Shown here one piece after another: positions 18,411 to 26,176 of a stretch of DNA of 64,000 nt. The position numbers were made by a program, and so were the translations under genes. Positions within the stretch are counted from its first letter, which is position 1, and each line of letters begins with the position of its first letter. The notes beneath the pieces were generated by a model. The model was not told where the DNA came from, searched no databases, and saw only the letters and a list, made by a program, of their open reading frames with translations. The stretch comes from Arthrobacter sp. Y81 (lineage in GTDB: Bacteria > Actinomycetota > Actinomycetes > Actinomycetales > Micrococcaceae): the NCBI RefSeq assembly GCF_002929335.1, contig NZ_PJIL01000003.1, forward strand, positions 309,566-373,565, in the 5' to 3' direction.

Positions 18411-18524
18411 GTGGGTCGGCGGGGTTAACTCACATTCGCGGACGGCATTCGGGCCGTTCGGCATCGTTCAGAACGGACAGCCCCGCAACAGCGGAGTCCG
18501 GAAACACGGCGGCCTGATTGAGGC

Positions 18525-19154
18525 TCAGCCGCCGACGAAGCACTTTCCCGTCGCCAAAACCGGAAGGACCGTGACCACAACGCTTCCGTCGCGGATCTGG
18601 CCGATCACGCAGTCCTCCCCCTGCAGCGCGGCAGCTTCGATGGCATCAACTTCCAGGCCGGTGGGCGTGCGGCTGGCCGATACCTGCAACGAACCTGCCG
18701 GTATTCCGGCGCCGGTCAGGGCCGCTGTCAGCTGTTCCTGGCCGGGTTTCGGATTGCTGGCAACTACTCCGCGGAGGGCATTACCCACGGTTTCACTCAG
18801 CCGCGCGGTGGCAGCGTCCAGTTGGGGCTGGCCAGCGGCCGTCGACGCAGCAGAGCCGGCAGCGGCTGACGATGAAGGCTGCGCGGACGGCGTTTCCACG
18901 GCAGCAGCCGCAGCCTGCGACGGCGGGGCCGACGGGACCGAATCCGCTCCCGTGCAGCCGACGAGTCCCGCCGCAAGCACCGACGCCGCGATGAGCGACC
19001 CAGACGCGGCGCGTATGCGTCGCAGGTTTCGGGCCAGGGGTTTTCCGGGCTGTTGCTTTCCGGGCTGTTGCTTTCCGGACTCGCTGTTTTGGGATTGTTG
19101 GTTCTCGGACTGGCGGATTCCGGACTGGTGCCGGGGTGTCTCTGCTCGGATCAC
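18525..19154 (-). CDS. Secreted lipoprotein of unknown function
   Basis: 209 residues. A hydrophobic signal (SGSLIAASVLAAGLVGC) ends in a lipobox LVGC at about residue 67, then a low-complexity Ala/Ser/Pro linker (about 75-110) and a roughly 100-residue C-terminal domain with two cysteines (EDCVIGQIRDG, GKCFVGG) that may pair. The region before the signal is unusually long (about 45 residues) and holds a GKQQP repeat encoded by a 15-nt tandem repeat; the real start may be further in, but no ATG is available. GTG 19154 has CAGAAT 6 nt upstream. No homologue of known function is recognised. Confidence 0.65.
   Translation of the reverse strand: MIRAETPRHQSGIRQSENQQSQNSESGKQQPGKQQPGKPLARNLRRIRAASGSLIAASVLAAGLVGCTGADSVPSAPPSQAAAAAVETPSAQPSSSAAAGSAASTAAGQPQLDAATARLSETVGNALRGVVASNPKPGQEQLTAALTGAGIPAGSLQVSASRTPTGLEVDAIEAAALQGEDCVIGQIRDGSVVVTVLPVLATGKCFVGG
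19042..19078. repeat. 15-nt tandem repeat (2.5 copies) in lipoprotein N-terminus
   Basis: The unit TTTCCGGGCTGTTGC occurs at 19042-19056 and 19057-19071, followed by a partial copy TTTCCGG. It encodes the GKQQP repeats before the signal peptide of the lipoprotein. Confidence 0.85.
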
Positions 19155-19220
19155 CTTGCCATTCTGCCATGCGGCACCGCAGGGGAACGGTGCCGCACTC
19201 GCGGCATCAGCGGGACATGT

Positions 19221-19796
19221 TCAGGCGGCGGCCCCGGTAAGTTCTCCGGTCTCAGAATCGAGCTGCAGGACGTCACCGTTTTCGTCCTCAAAGATCCCTC
19301 CGGCAGCTGGGTCCCCGCTTTCGTCGTCCTCCCCGCGATCCCCGGCGCTTTCAGGATCTTCCAAGTCAGGCGCGACGCCGTCCTGAGCCCCGGAGGCAGG
19401 GCCTGACTGACCCTGTCCCGCGCCGGGCTGGGCGGTGTTCCCGGCCGTACGGGTGAAATTGGCTGAGCCCCACATGAGGTCATGGCCGACGGACTCGGCG
19501 TCGATCTCGGCAACGTGGTAGATCCGGCCGTCCTTTTCCCAGCTCCGCATCTTGAGCCGGCCCACGATAATGACGCGCTGGCCCTTCTTGATGCTGCACC
19601 CCATGTTGCCGGCCAGCTGTCGGTAGCCCTGCACGGTGAACCAGTTGGTATTGCCATCGACCCACATGCTCGATGCCCGGTCATAGCGCCGGTCTGTGGA
19701 ACCGAGCCGAAACGACGCGGTGGCGACTCCCCCTGGCGTGGTGGAACTCCTGATCTCCGAGGCGACGAAGCCCCGGACAGTGATGTTGTCGGTCAT
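19221..19796 (-). CDS. ssb: Single-stranded DNA-binding protein, non-canonical paralogue
   Basis: A 191-residue SSB. Residues 1-105 form the OB fold (MTDNITVRGFVASEIR, GNTNWFTVQGYRQLAGN, KGQRVIIVGRLKMRSWE), followed by a Gly/Gln linker and an acidic region (EDDESGD). It ends LTGAAA and lacks the conserved acidic tip (DDDIPF type) through which housekeeping SSBs recruit repair and replication partners. It is thus probably a second, specialised SSB and not the replication SSB, which in actinobacteria lies between rpsF and rpsR. AGGA lies 8 nt upstream of ATG. Confidence 0.85.
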   Translation of the reverse strand: MTDNITVRGFVASEIRSSTTPGGVATASFRLGSTDRRYDRASSMWVDGNTNWFTVQGYRQLAGNMGCSIKKGQRVIIVGRLKMRSWEKDGRIYHVAEIDAESVGHDLMWGSANFTRTAGNTAQPGAGQGQSGPASGAQDGVAPDLEDPESAGDRGEDDESGDPAAGGIFEDENGDVLQLDSETGELTGAAA

Positions 19797-20016
19797 CTTG
19801 GTGTCCTGTCTCGAATGATGGTGCCCTAGCAGGCCCCTTCAGCTTCACGCCGGCAGGGCAATGGATCGAGGGTCTGCGTTGCGTATGTGCAAAACTCCGC
19901 GTGAATCACGGATGTTGGGGACAGGTCAAAACGCCGCCGGCGGGCTGACTGGCCGAAGCCGCGCGGCACTGTAAACTTTTCTAGGCGCCGCCGGAATGGT
20001 CCGGAGGTGCCAACGT

Positions 20017-20089
20017 GCCCCAGTAGCTCAGGGGATAGAGCAGCGGCCTTCTAATCCGCCGGTCGGGGGTTCGATTCCCTCCTGGGGCA
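20017..20089 (+). tRNA. tRNA-Arg (anticodon TCT)
   Basis: A 73-nt cloverleaf: GCCCCAG pairs with CTGGGGC; the anticodon loop CTTCTAA gives TCT; the T-loop is TTCGATT; discriminator A; CCA not encoded. The last anticodon-stem pair is a C-T mismatch. Confidence 0.95.
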
Positions 20090-20095
20090 CAAAAG

Positions 20096-20143
20096 GAAGC
20101 GGCTCCCGCCTGCGCCAACGCAGAGGGAGCCGCTTCTGTCTTT
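20096..20143 (+). terminator. Terminator after tRNA-Arg
   Basis: A 12-bp stem (GAAGCGGCTCCC with GGGAGCCGCTTC) carrying an inner CTGCG/CGCAG helix, followed by TGTCTTT. Confidence 0.8.
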
Positions 20144-20157
20144 CCACGCGGCCGCCG

Positions 20158-20191
20158 CCGGAGGACAGTGTTAACCGGAGGACAGTGTTAA
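20158..20191. repeat. Perfect 17-nt tandem duplication
   Basis: CCGGAGGACAGTGTTAA occurs twice in direct succession (20158-20174, 20175-20191) between the tRNA-Arg terminator and the lapA-like gene. Confidence 0.9.
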
Positions 20192-20238
20192 CTGACCCGC
20201 GGGAATCGGAACAACGCACTCCTCCATGGCTTTAACGC

Positions 20239-20250
20239 TAAGCATGCTTA
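20239..20250. promoter_or_regulatory. 12-bp palindrome upstream of the LapA-like gene
   Basis: TAAGCATGCTTA is perfectly self-complementary and lies about 88 nt before the start codon in a locally AT-rich stretch. It may be an operator; no regulator is adjacent. Confidence 0.3.
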
Positions 20251-20337
20251 TGATTTGAGTGTGGCGCCGACTCATTGAAGTGGCATCTGCGCCACAATCT
20301 GCCGCCACGGCGGATCACCTCGAAGAGGATGGACCGA

Positions 20338-20739
20338 ATGACTCAGCAATCGCCCGACTACGATCCGAACGAGCCAGCCCCGGCATCAGGGCAGGTTCAA
20401 CCCGGCAACGCAGAGCGCCCGATTCCGCCCGGCGCAACGCCTGCGCAGCCCCCGCCGCCTGCACCGGAGGACCGGCGTGTGACACGAGCCGGCATGGTCT
20501 GGGCGGCCGTCGCCACCGCATTGGCGGTGATGGTTCTGCTCATCGTCTTTATCCTGCAGAACCAGGATTATGTGCAGGTCAGGTACTTCGGGCTGAAAGG
20601 GGCTGTGCCACTGGGCATTGCGCTGTTCATCGCCGCGGTGGGCGGCGGCATCCTGGTGGCGGTTGCGGGCGCAGCCAGGATTATTCAGCTTCGGGCGGCG
20701 GCCCACCGGAGGAAGGTCCTGGCGCAGCGCGTCCGGTAG
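20338..20739 (+). CDS. LapA-domain (DUF1049) membrane protein
   Basis: 133 residues with a Pro-rich cytoplasmic N-terminal tail (to about residue 48), then two membrane helices (VWAAVATALAVMVLLIVFIL and LGIALFIAAVGGGILVAVAG) joined by the QNQDYVQVRYFGL segment typical of LapA/DUF1049, and a short basic tail (AAHRRKVLAQRVR). E. coli LapA takes part in LPS assembly control; the role in a Gram-positive cell is unknown. ATG 20338 is chosen because GAAGAGGA lies 8-9 nt upstream; other ATGs upstream lack a ribosome-binding site. Confidence 0.8.
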   Translation: MTQQSPDYDPNEPAPASGQVQPGNAERPIPPGATPAQPPPPAPEDRRVTRAGMVWAAVATALAVMVLLIVFILQNQDYVQVRYFGLKGAVPLGIALFIAAVGGGILVAVAGAARIIQLRAAAHRRKVLAQRVR

Positions 20740-20781
20740 GGGCACGCCAGGTAACACCGGCTGGCGCACCGGCTGGCCGTA

Positions 20782-20958
20782 TCACCCGCGTTCGTCACCG
20801 CCCGGGTGCCCTTCGGGAGTGTCATCCATCCCTGCGATATCGGGGTCAATTGTTGCGGCCAGGTCGCCGGCCACGGAGTCCCGCGCGGCCTCGTCCACGG
20901 GCCGGGACATTCCGTCGTCGCCGCGAGCGGTACCGTTTTCGTCTGGAATCTCAGTCAT
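20782..20958 (-). CDS. Possible small acidic protein (58 aa)
   Basis: An open frame of 58 codons beginning MTEIPDENGTARGDDG, very acidic (many Asp/Glu), ending in TGA at 20782. It lies in a 300-nt gap between the LapA-like gene and the SRPBCC gene, on the same strand as the latter. Codon use is GC3-rich like its neighbours, but there is no clear ribosome-binding site (CTTGGCCTC precedes ATG), so it may be spurious. Nothing is known about its function. Confidence 0.35.
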   Translation of the reverse strand: MTEIPDENGTARGDDGMSRPVDEAARDSVAGDLAATIDPDIAGMDDTPEGHPGGDERG

Positions 20959-21039
20959 GAGGCCAAGCTAAACCTGTTCCGGGTGCTTGTCGAGGGCCCG
21001 CATCTCCGGCGCCAAAGCCGTTCCGGAAGACCGGGACGG

Positions 21040-21471
21040 TCAGCGCTCCAACAGTTCCTTCAGGTTTCCCAGCACCATTTCCCAGAGCTTTGCAGACTCC
21101 TCCACCTCGGAATCGCTTTTGTTGTTACCTTGCGTGATGGTGACCTGGGTGCCTTCCGGCTTCTCGTCCAGCCGGTATTCCACCGTGTGATAGTTCTCCG
21201 GCACGTCCGGCAATCCCGTCAGCGGGCTGTAGTGGGTGATGCGGAGCAGCTCCTGGTGCCGGTTTTCCAGCACGATGCCTTTGTCTTCGTAGCTCTTGCC
21301 TTTCCACTCACCGGCGAAGGTCACCGGGTCGCCTTCCTGCCAGGTGGTGGTCACATTCGTGCCAAGGAAATACTGTTTGACAATTTCCGGATCGGTGAGT
21401 GCCTTCCACACCCGGTTCCGCGGGGCTTCTACGAGGATGGACGCTTCCGCGTCCTTGATCTGATTGTTCAT
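21040..21471 (-). CDS. SRPBCC/AHSA1-family protein
   Basis: A 143-residue START-like ligand-binding fold (activator of Hsp90 homologue 1-like, AHSA1 branch). The N-terminal SILVEAPRNRVWKALTDPEIVKQYFLG and the FAGEWKGKSYEDKGIVLE core are family marks; the C-terminal helix (SAKLWEMVLGNLKELLE) closes the fold. These proteins bind small hydrophobic ligands, but no substrate can be assigned. A strong AGGAGG precedes the ATG. The gene stands alone and no ArsR-type regulator, which often accompanies this family, is adjacent. Confidence 0.85.
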   Translation of the reverse strand: MNNQIKDAEASILVEAPRNRVWKALTDPEIVKQYFLGTNVTTTWQEGDPVTFAGEWKGKSYEDKGIVLENRHQELLRITHYSPLTGLPDVPENYHTVEYRLDEKPEGTQVTITQGNNKSDSEVEESAKLWEMVLGNLKELLER

Positions 21472-21682
21472 CGCTGTTCCTCCTGGGCCTCAGGATACGC
21501 GCGGCGGTGGACGGTGGTAAGAGACAAATGCGCTGGCATCAAAACGAGTGCACCCATGGCGACGGCCCGGCAACGCAATGCGGTACCCGGCCGTCAGGTG
21601 GGGCGCAGGCCCCGGCCGTGACGAAGCAGGGGCCCGCGGTCTGGTCAGGAATCACGCCGTCCCAAGAACGCGGCGGGACCGG

Positions 21683-22540
21683 TCAGGCGTACGGCAGGAC
21701 GAGTCCCGCGTAGCGCTCCTTCATGGTCGCCAGGACGCTGTCGCCGTCGGCGTCCCAGATTTCCTGATTGAAAATTTCCACTTCGATGTCGCCGGTGTAG
21801 CCGGCATCGCGGACCCAGGTGCCGATGGTCGCGAAGTCGATGACGCCGTCGCCCATCATGCCCCGGGACAACAGTGCGTCGGCCGCGATGGGCAGGTTGA
21901 AATCGCAGACCTGGTAAGACGCGATGCGGTTCTCCCGGCCGGCCCGTTCGATCTGAGCCTGCAGCTCCGGGTCCCACCACACGTGGAAGGTGTCGACGGC
22001 GACGCCGACGGCCTTCGCATCGTACGGTGCCGCCAGGTCCAGGGCCTGGCCGAGGGTGGAGATCAGGGCGCGGTCGGCGGCGTACATCGGGTGCAGCGGC
22101 TCCAGCACCAGCCGGACGCCGTTCTCGACGGCGAACGGAACCAGGTCCGCGAGGCGGTCGGCGACGCGCTGGCGGGCCGCCACCACGTCCTTCTCCCCCG
22201 GGGCGAGGCCGCCGACCACCAGGAACAGTTCCCGGGTGTCCAGCGCCACGGCTTCCAGGATGGCGGCACGGTTGTCAGCGAGCGCCGCCGCCTGTCCCTC
22301 GGCGTCGGCCGCCGTCAGGAAGCCGCCGCGGCAGAGCGAGGACACCCGCAGGCCGGCGTCCCTGATGAGTTTGGCGGCTTTGTCGAGGCCGGCTTCGTGC
22401 ACGCGGTCACGCCACGGGCCGATTGCGGGGATGCCTGCGCGGGCGCAGCCGTCGACGGCCTCGGCCAGGGTCCATTTCTTGGTGGTGGCGCTGTTGAGGG
22501 AAAGTCGTGAAAAAGGGGACGGTCCTGAATTAGATGTCAT
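21683..22540 (-). CDS. Sugar phosphate isomerase/epimerase-like TIM-barrel protein
   Basis: A 285-residue AP-endonuclease-2-type TIM barrel (xylose-isomerase-like). Likely metal ligands are the glutamate in LVLEPLHPMY, the aspartate and histidine in AVDTFHVWWD and the terminal glutamate in IEVEIFN. It could isomerise, epimerise or eliminate from a keto sugar. Third gene of an operon with a Gfo/Idh oxidoreductase and a DUF993 protein: its ATG overlaps the DUF993 stop by 4 nt (ATGA), so the proteins are made together. The LacI regulator gene is divergent at the head of this operon. Confidence 0.85.
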   Translation of the reverse strand: MTSNSGPSPFSRLSLNSATTKKWTLAEAVDGCARAGIPAIGPWRDRVHEAGLDKAAKLIRDAGLRVSSLCRGGFLTAADAEGQAAALADNRAAILEAVALDTRELFLVVGGLAPGEKDVVAARQRVADRLADLVPFAVENGVRLVLEPLHPMYAADRALISTLGQALDLAAPYDAKAVGVAVDTFHVWWDPELQAQIERAGRENRIASYQVCDFNLPIAADALLSRGMMGDGVIDFATIGTWVRDAGYTGDIEVEIFNQEIWDADGDSVLATMKERYAGLVLPYA

Positions 22541-23751
22541 ACTCCCACTCCGTTGATGCGCAGGTAGTCGGACATCCGGAACGCGGCCAGTGCCGGGTCC
22601 TTCAGCAGTCCGGCCTGGTCGGCCAGTTCAAAGGTCTTCGCCAGATGCACCACGGAGCGGCCTGAGTGCAGTCCGCCCACCATTTGGAAGCCCGGCTGCT
22701 TGCCGTTGAGCCAGGACATGAACGCGATGCCGGTCTTGTAGTAGAACGTGGGGGCGCTGAAGATGTGCTTGCCCAGTTCACGGGTGGAATCGAGGATGGC
22801 GCGGGCCCTGACGGCGTCGCCGGCGTCGTAGCTTTGCAGCGCTGCCGATGCTGCCGGGTAGATGGCGGCGAAGATGCCCAGCAGGGCGTCCGAGTGGTGC
22901 GTGCCGTCGCCGTCGATCAGTTCCGGGTAGTTGAAGTCGTCGCCGGTGTACAGCCGGACGCCTTCGGGGAGTGCCGCCCGCAGTGCCACTTCGTGGCTGG
23001 CATCGAGGAGCGAGACCTTGACGCCGTCCACCTTGTCCGCGTGTTCGCGGATCAGGGACAGGAACGTGTCAGTGGCCGTGGCGACGTCGCCGGAGCCCCA
23101 GTAGCCGGCCAGGGCGGGATCGAACATGGTACCGAGCCAGTGCAGGATGACGGGCTGCTCGGCTTCCTGCAGCAGCGTCGAGTAGACGTGCAGGTAGTCA
23201 TCCGGCCCGCTGGCCACCTTCGCCAGGGCGCGTGAGGCCATCAGGATGACTTTGGGACCGGCCTCGGAGACGACGGCGACCTGCTCGCGGTAGGCGTCGA
23301 GGACTGCCTGGATGCCGGCGGCGCCTGCAGGCAGCGTGGCCGGATCCAGCTGGTCGGTGCCGGCGCCGCAGGACACCAGGTCGCGGACGGACTTGCCGGC
23401 CGTGGCGGCGTTGCGGGAGGAGACCACGGATGCAGCCTCCACACCGGTGCGCTTGATGAGCTGCTGGGTGGCAGCCCAGTCCAGGCCCATGCCGCGCTGG
23501 GCGGTGTCCATGGCATCTGCCACGCCGAGGCCGTAGGACCAGAGCTCGTGCCGGTACGCCATGGTGGCGTCCCAGTCGAGGCGCGCCGGGGCGCCCGGAG
23601 TGTTGTCGGCAGTGACTTCCGGGATGACGTGGGCGGCGGCGTAGGCGTGACGCGAGGTGATGGGGGCCGAGGGCCGGGACCAGGCAGGGGCGGACTGGAG
23701 CCGGTATTCGCGGGTTCCGCCGTCGTGGGTGGGAAGGATCAGCGATGTCAT
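22537..23751 (-). CDS. DUF993 protein, dihydrodipicolinate-synthase-like
   Basis: 404 residues in the class I aldolase superfamily near DapA. The DapA-type Schiff-base lysine is probably K245 in DGVKVSLLD (compare GIKEAS in DapA), and RLYTGDDFNYPELI follows as in lyases of this fold; but the DapA YNxP tyrosine motif is replaced by ILHWLGTMFDP, so it is not DHDPS. It may cleave or dehydrate a keto-sugar or sugar acid. ATG 23751 shares one base with the stop of the Gfo/Idh gene (TGATG). Upstream codons in frame overlap that gene and lack support. Confidence 0.8.
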   Translation of the reverse strand: MTSLILPTHDGGTREYRLQSAPAWSRPSAPITSRHAYAAAHVIPEVTADNTPGAPARLDWDATMAYRHELWSYGLGVADAMDTAQRGMGLDWAATQQLIKRTGVEAASVVSSRNAATAGKSVRDLVSCGAGTDQLDPATLPAGAAGIQAVLDAYREQVAVVSEAGPKVILMASRALAKVASGPDDYLHVYSTLLQEAEQPVILHWLGTMFDPALAGYWGSGDVATATDTFLSLIREHADKVDGVKVSLLDASHEVALRAALPEGVRLYTGDDFNYPELIDGDGTHHSDALLGIFAAIYPAASAALQSYDAGDAVRARAILDSTRELGKHIFSAPTFYYKTGIAFMSWLNGKQPGFQMVGGLHSGRSVVHLAKTFELADQAGLLKDPALAAFRMSDYLRINGVGV

Positions 23752-24920
23752 CAGAGCGTGATCTCCGGGATGTCGATGGTGCGGCGTTCGTCGTTGGACT
23801 GGAGTCCGAGCTCGGCGAGCTGCACGCCGCGGGCAGCGGAGAGCAGGCCGAAGCGGTGTTCGCGGCCGGCAACGACGTCGCGCAGGAATTCTTCCCACTG
23901 CAGCTTGAAGCCGTTGTCCAGTTCAGCGTTGGCGGGGACTTCCTGCCACTGGCTGCGGAAGGATTCCGTGACGGGCAGGTCCGGGTTCCAGACCGGCTTG
24001 GGGGTGTGGGCGCGCTGCTGGGCAACGCACTTGTTCAGGCCGGCGACGGCGGAACCGTGCGTGCCGTCGATCTGGAACTCGACCAGTTCGTCGCGGTAGA
24101 CGCGGACGGCCCAGGAGGAGTTGATCTGGCCGATGACCGGCTCGCCCGCCGACGTTTCGAGTTCGAAGATGCCGTAGGAGGCGTCATCGGCGGTGGCCTT
24201 GTATTCCTTGCCGGCCTCGTCCCAGCGGGCCGGGATGTGGGTGGCGGTCTTGGCGTTGACGCTCTTGACCTTGCCGATGATGCCTTCGAGGACGTAGTTC
24301 CAGTGGCAGAACATGTCCGTGGTCATGCCGCCGCCGTCTTCCTTGCGGTAGTTCCAGGACGGGCGCTGTGCCGCCTGCACGTCGCCTTCGAACACCCAGT
24401 AGCCGAATTCGCCGCGGATGGACAGGATGCGGCCGAAGAAGCCCTCGTCAACCAGGCGGCGCAGCTTGACCAGGCCCGGGAGGTACAGCTTGTCGTGCAC
24501 AACGCCGGCGGTCACGCCGGCTTCCTTCCCGATGCGGGCCAGTTCGATGGCCTCTTCGAGGGTTTCAGCCGTGGGCTTCTCGGTGAAGATGTGCTTGCCG
24601 GCCAGCATGGCTTTCTTCAGTGTGGCGGCCCGGAGGCTTGTCATGGAGGCGTCGAAGATGATGTCCACGGTGGGGTCGTTGATCACGGAGTCGAGGTCCG
24701 TGGTCCACTCCGCCACCTTGTGGAGTTCGGCGAGTTCGCGGATCTTGGCTTCGTTGCGTCCCACCAGGATGGGTTCGACCAGGACCTTGGTGCCGTCCTC
24801 GAGGGTGAACCCGCCGGCGTCCCGGATGGGGAGGATGGAGCGCAGCAGGTGCTGGCGGTAGCCCATCCGGCCGGTGATGCCGTTCATGGCGATACGGATC
24901 GTCTTTGTTTCGAAGCCCAT
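23751..24920 (-). CDS. Gfo/Idh/MocA-family NAD(P)-dependent oxidoreductase
   Basis: A 389-residue enzyme, first gene of the LacI-controlled operon. The Rossmann part opens with IRIAMNGITGRMG; the family motif E114-K115-P116 (TEKPTAE) holds the catalytic lysine, and GGGMTTDMFCHW supplies the Asp/His pair. Such enzymes oxidise a sugar or inositol hydroxyl, often to a 3-keto or 2-keto sugar. GGAGG lies 4 nt before ATG. With the DUF993 lyase-like and isomerase-like proteins it suggests an oxidise-rearrange-cleave route; the substrate is unknown. Confidence 0.88.
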   Translation of the reverse strand: MGFETKTIRIAMNGITGRMGYRQHLLRSILPIRDAGGFTLEDGTKVLVEPILVGRNEAKIRELAELHKVAEWTTDLDSVINDPTVDIIFDASMTSLRAATLKKAMLAGKHIFTEKPTAETLEEAIELARIGKEAGVTAGVVHDKLYLPGLVKLRRLVDEGFFGRILSIRGEFGYWVFEGDVQAAQRPSWNYRKEDGGGMTTDMFCHWNYVLEGIIGKVKSVNAKTATHIPARWDEAGKEYKATADDASYGIFELETSAGEPVIGQINSSWAVRVYRDELVEFQIDGTHGSAVAGLNKCVAQQRAHTPKPVWNPDLPVTESFRSQWQEVPANAELDNGFKLQWEEFLRDVVAGREHRFGLLSAARGVQLAELGLQSNDERRTIDIPEITL

Positions 24921-24955
24921 GTGTCCTCCACAGTTCGTAGTTCAGTGCGTGTCGT

Positions 24956-24973
24956 TGGGAAAGCGCATTCCCA
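24956..24973. promoter_or_regulatory. LacI-type operator at the Gfo/Idh transcription start
   Basis: TGGGAAAGCGCATTCCCA: arms TGGGAA/TTCCCA are perfect, with the GCGC-containing centre typical of LacI/GalR operators. It lies 9 nt downstream of the predicted -10 box, i.e. at the start point. Confidence 0.65.
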
Positions 24974-24981
24974 CTGCATTT

Positions 24982-25010
24982 ATGATGCATCTTTCCGCGC
25001 CACATGGCAA
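24982..25010 (-). promoter_or_regulatory. Promoter of the Gfo/Idh-DUF993-isomerase operon
   Basis: -35 TTGCCA (25005-25010), a 17-nt spacer and -10 CATCAT (24982-24987) on the minus strand. LacI-type palindromes overlap the -35 box and the likely start point, a repression-loop layout. Confidence 0.5.
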
Positions 25011-25019
25011 GCGCTTTCC
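25006..25019. promoter_or_regulatory. Second LacI-type operator (AAGCGCTT core)
   Basis: GGCAAGCGCTTTCC contains the perfect 8-bp palindrome AAGCGCTT plus flanking GG/CC pairs. It overlaps the -35 box of the minus-strand operon and lies just before the lacI -10 box, so it could serve repression and autoregulation. Confidence 0.65.
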
Positions 25020-25038
25020 CGAAACTCGGTCAAACTGC

Positions 25039-25044
25039 CATAAT
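25039..25044 (+). promoter_or_regulatory. -10 box of the lacI gene
   Basis: CATAAT, with TTTCCC 18 nt upstream as a weak -35. The implied start near 25051 lies after the ATG at 25043, which supports the downstream GTG start of lacI. Confidence 0.45.
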
Positions 25045-25081
25045 GGCCAGAACGCGCACATTGGCTGAACAGGAGATACCG

Positions 25082-26176
25082 GTGGCTGCAAGTACCCTCA
25101 CCGAGGTGGCACGACTGGCCGGGGTTTCGCCGGCTACTGCATCACGCGTCCTCAACGGTTCCGCCCGCAAGCCGGGCCCGGGCGTGTCCGAGCGGGTGCG
25201 CCAGGCCGCTGAAACCCTCGGCTACATCCCCAATGCCCAGGCACAGGCGCTGGCAAAATCCAGCTCGGGCCTTGTGGGGCTGATTGTGCACGACATCGCG
25301 GATCCGTACTTCTCGGCCATAGCACGGGGCGTGCAGGAGGTGGCCCGCGAGCAGCACAAGATGGTGCTGCTGGCCACCACGGGCGGAACCCCGGCGGATG
25401 AGAAGGACGCCGTGGCCGCTTTCGCGGCCAGGCGGGCGGACGCCATTGTCATTGCCGGCTCACGGTCCCGCCGGCCGGAGGACGACAAGGGCAATGCTGA
25501 CCTCGCCGCCGAACTGGACCGCTACTGCCGCAACGGCGGCCACGTCGGCGTCGTGGGGCAGGCAATCGTCGGCGCCGGCGCGCTGGACGGATACCACCTG
25601 GTGGAAGTGCCGAACGAGGAGCTGGCCGCGGAACTCGCCGGAAAGCTTGCTGCCGGTCATTCAGGCGAGTTTGTGATCATCGGCGGCCCGGAGGGGCTGA
25701 TCACCTCTGACGACCGGATCCGCGGTTTCCAGTCCGGCCTTGCCGCGGCCGACCGTTCCCCCGCCGAAGTCCTCCGTGCATCCTTCAACCGCGCCGGCGG
25801 CTACGAGGCGGGACTCGAGCTGGCTCGGCGGATCCGGGAGGCTCGAGCGTCCGGAGCGTCGAAAGAGGGCGAAAAGCCGGGCCTGTGCATTTTCGCGGCA
25901 AACGATGTCATGGCCATCGGTGCCACGGCCGGGCTTCGTTCCCAGGGGTTCAGAATCCCCCGCGACGCCCTGATCGCCGGGTTCGACGACATCGAGACCC
26001 TCCGGGACTTCCGCCCGGGGCTCTCTACAGTCCGCCTTCCGCTCGAGGAAATCGGCCGCCTGGCCACGCTGAGCACCTCAGGTCCTGAAGCTCCAGACGG
26101 GGACGGCCACCACGACGGCGGTGCCGCCGTGACGGGAGAGGTGACGCTCAGGCGGAGCACCGAGTGGACGCCCTGA
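25082..26176 (+). CDS. LacI-family transcriptional regulator
   Basis: 364 residues. N-terminal helix-turn-helix (TLTEVARLAGVSPATASRVLNG) and hinge (NAQAQALAKSSSG), then a periplasmic-binding-protein-like effector domain (GLVGLIVHDIADPYFSAIARG to about 330). The start is taken as GTG 25082 because AGGAG lies 6 nt upstream; the ATG at 25043 lies inside the promoter and has no ribosome-binding site. It diverges from the Gfo/Idh operon, and two LacI-type palindromes occupy the intergenic region, so it very probably controls that operon and itself. The esterase-like gene overlaps its 3' end by 13 nt. Confidence 0.9.
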   Translation: MAASTLTEVARLAGVSPATASRVLNGSARKPGPGVSERVRQAAETLGYIPNAQAQALAKSSSGLVGLIVHDIADPYFSAIARGVQEVAREQHKMVLLATTGGTPADEKDAVAAFAARRADAIVIAGSRSRRPEDDKGNADLAAELDRYCRNGGHVGVVGQAIVGAGALDGYHLVEVPNEELAAELAGKLAAGHSGEFVIIGGPEGLITSDDRIRGFQSGLAAADRSPAEVLRASFNRAGGYEAGLELARRIREARASGASKEGEKPGLCIFAANDVMAIGATAGLRSQGFRIPRDALIAGFDDIETLRDFRPGLSTVRLPLEEIGRLATLSTSGPEAPDGDGHHDGGAAVTGEVTLRRSTEWTP

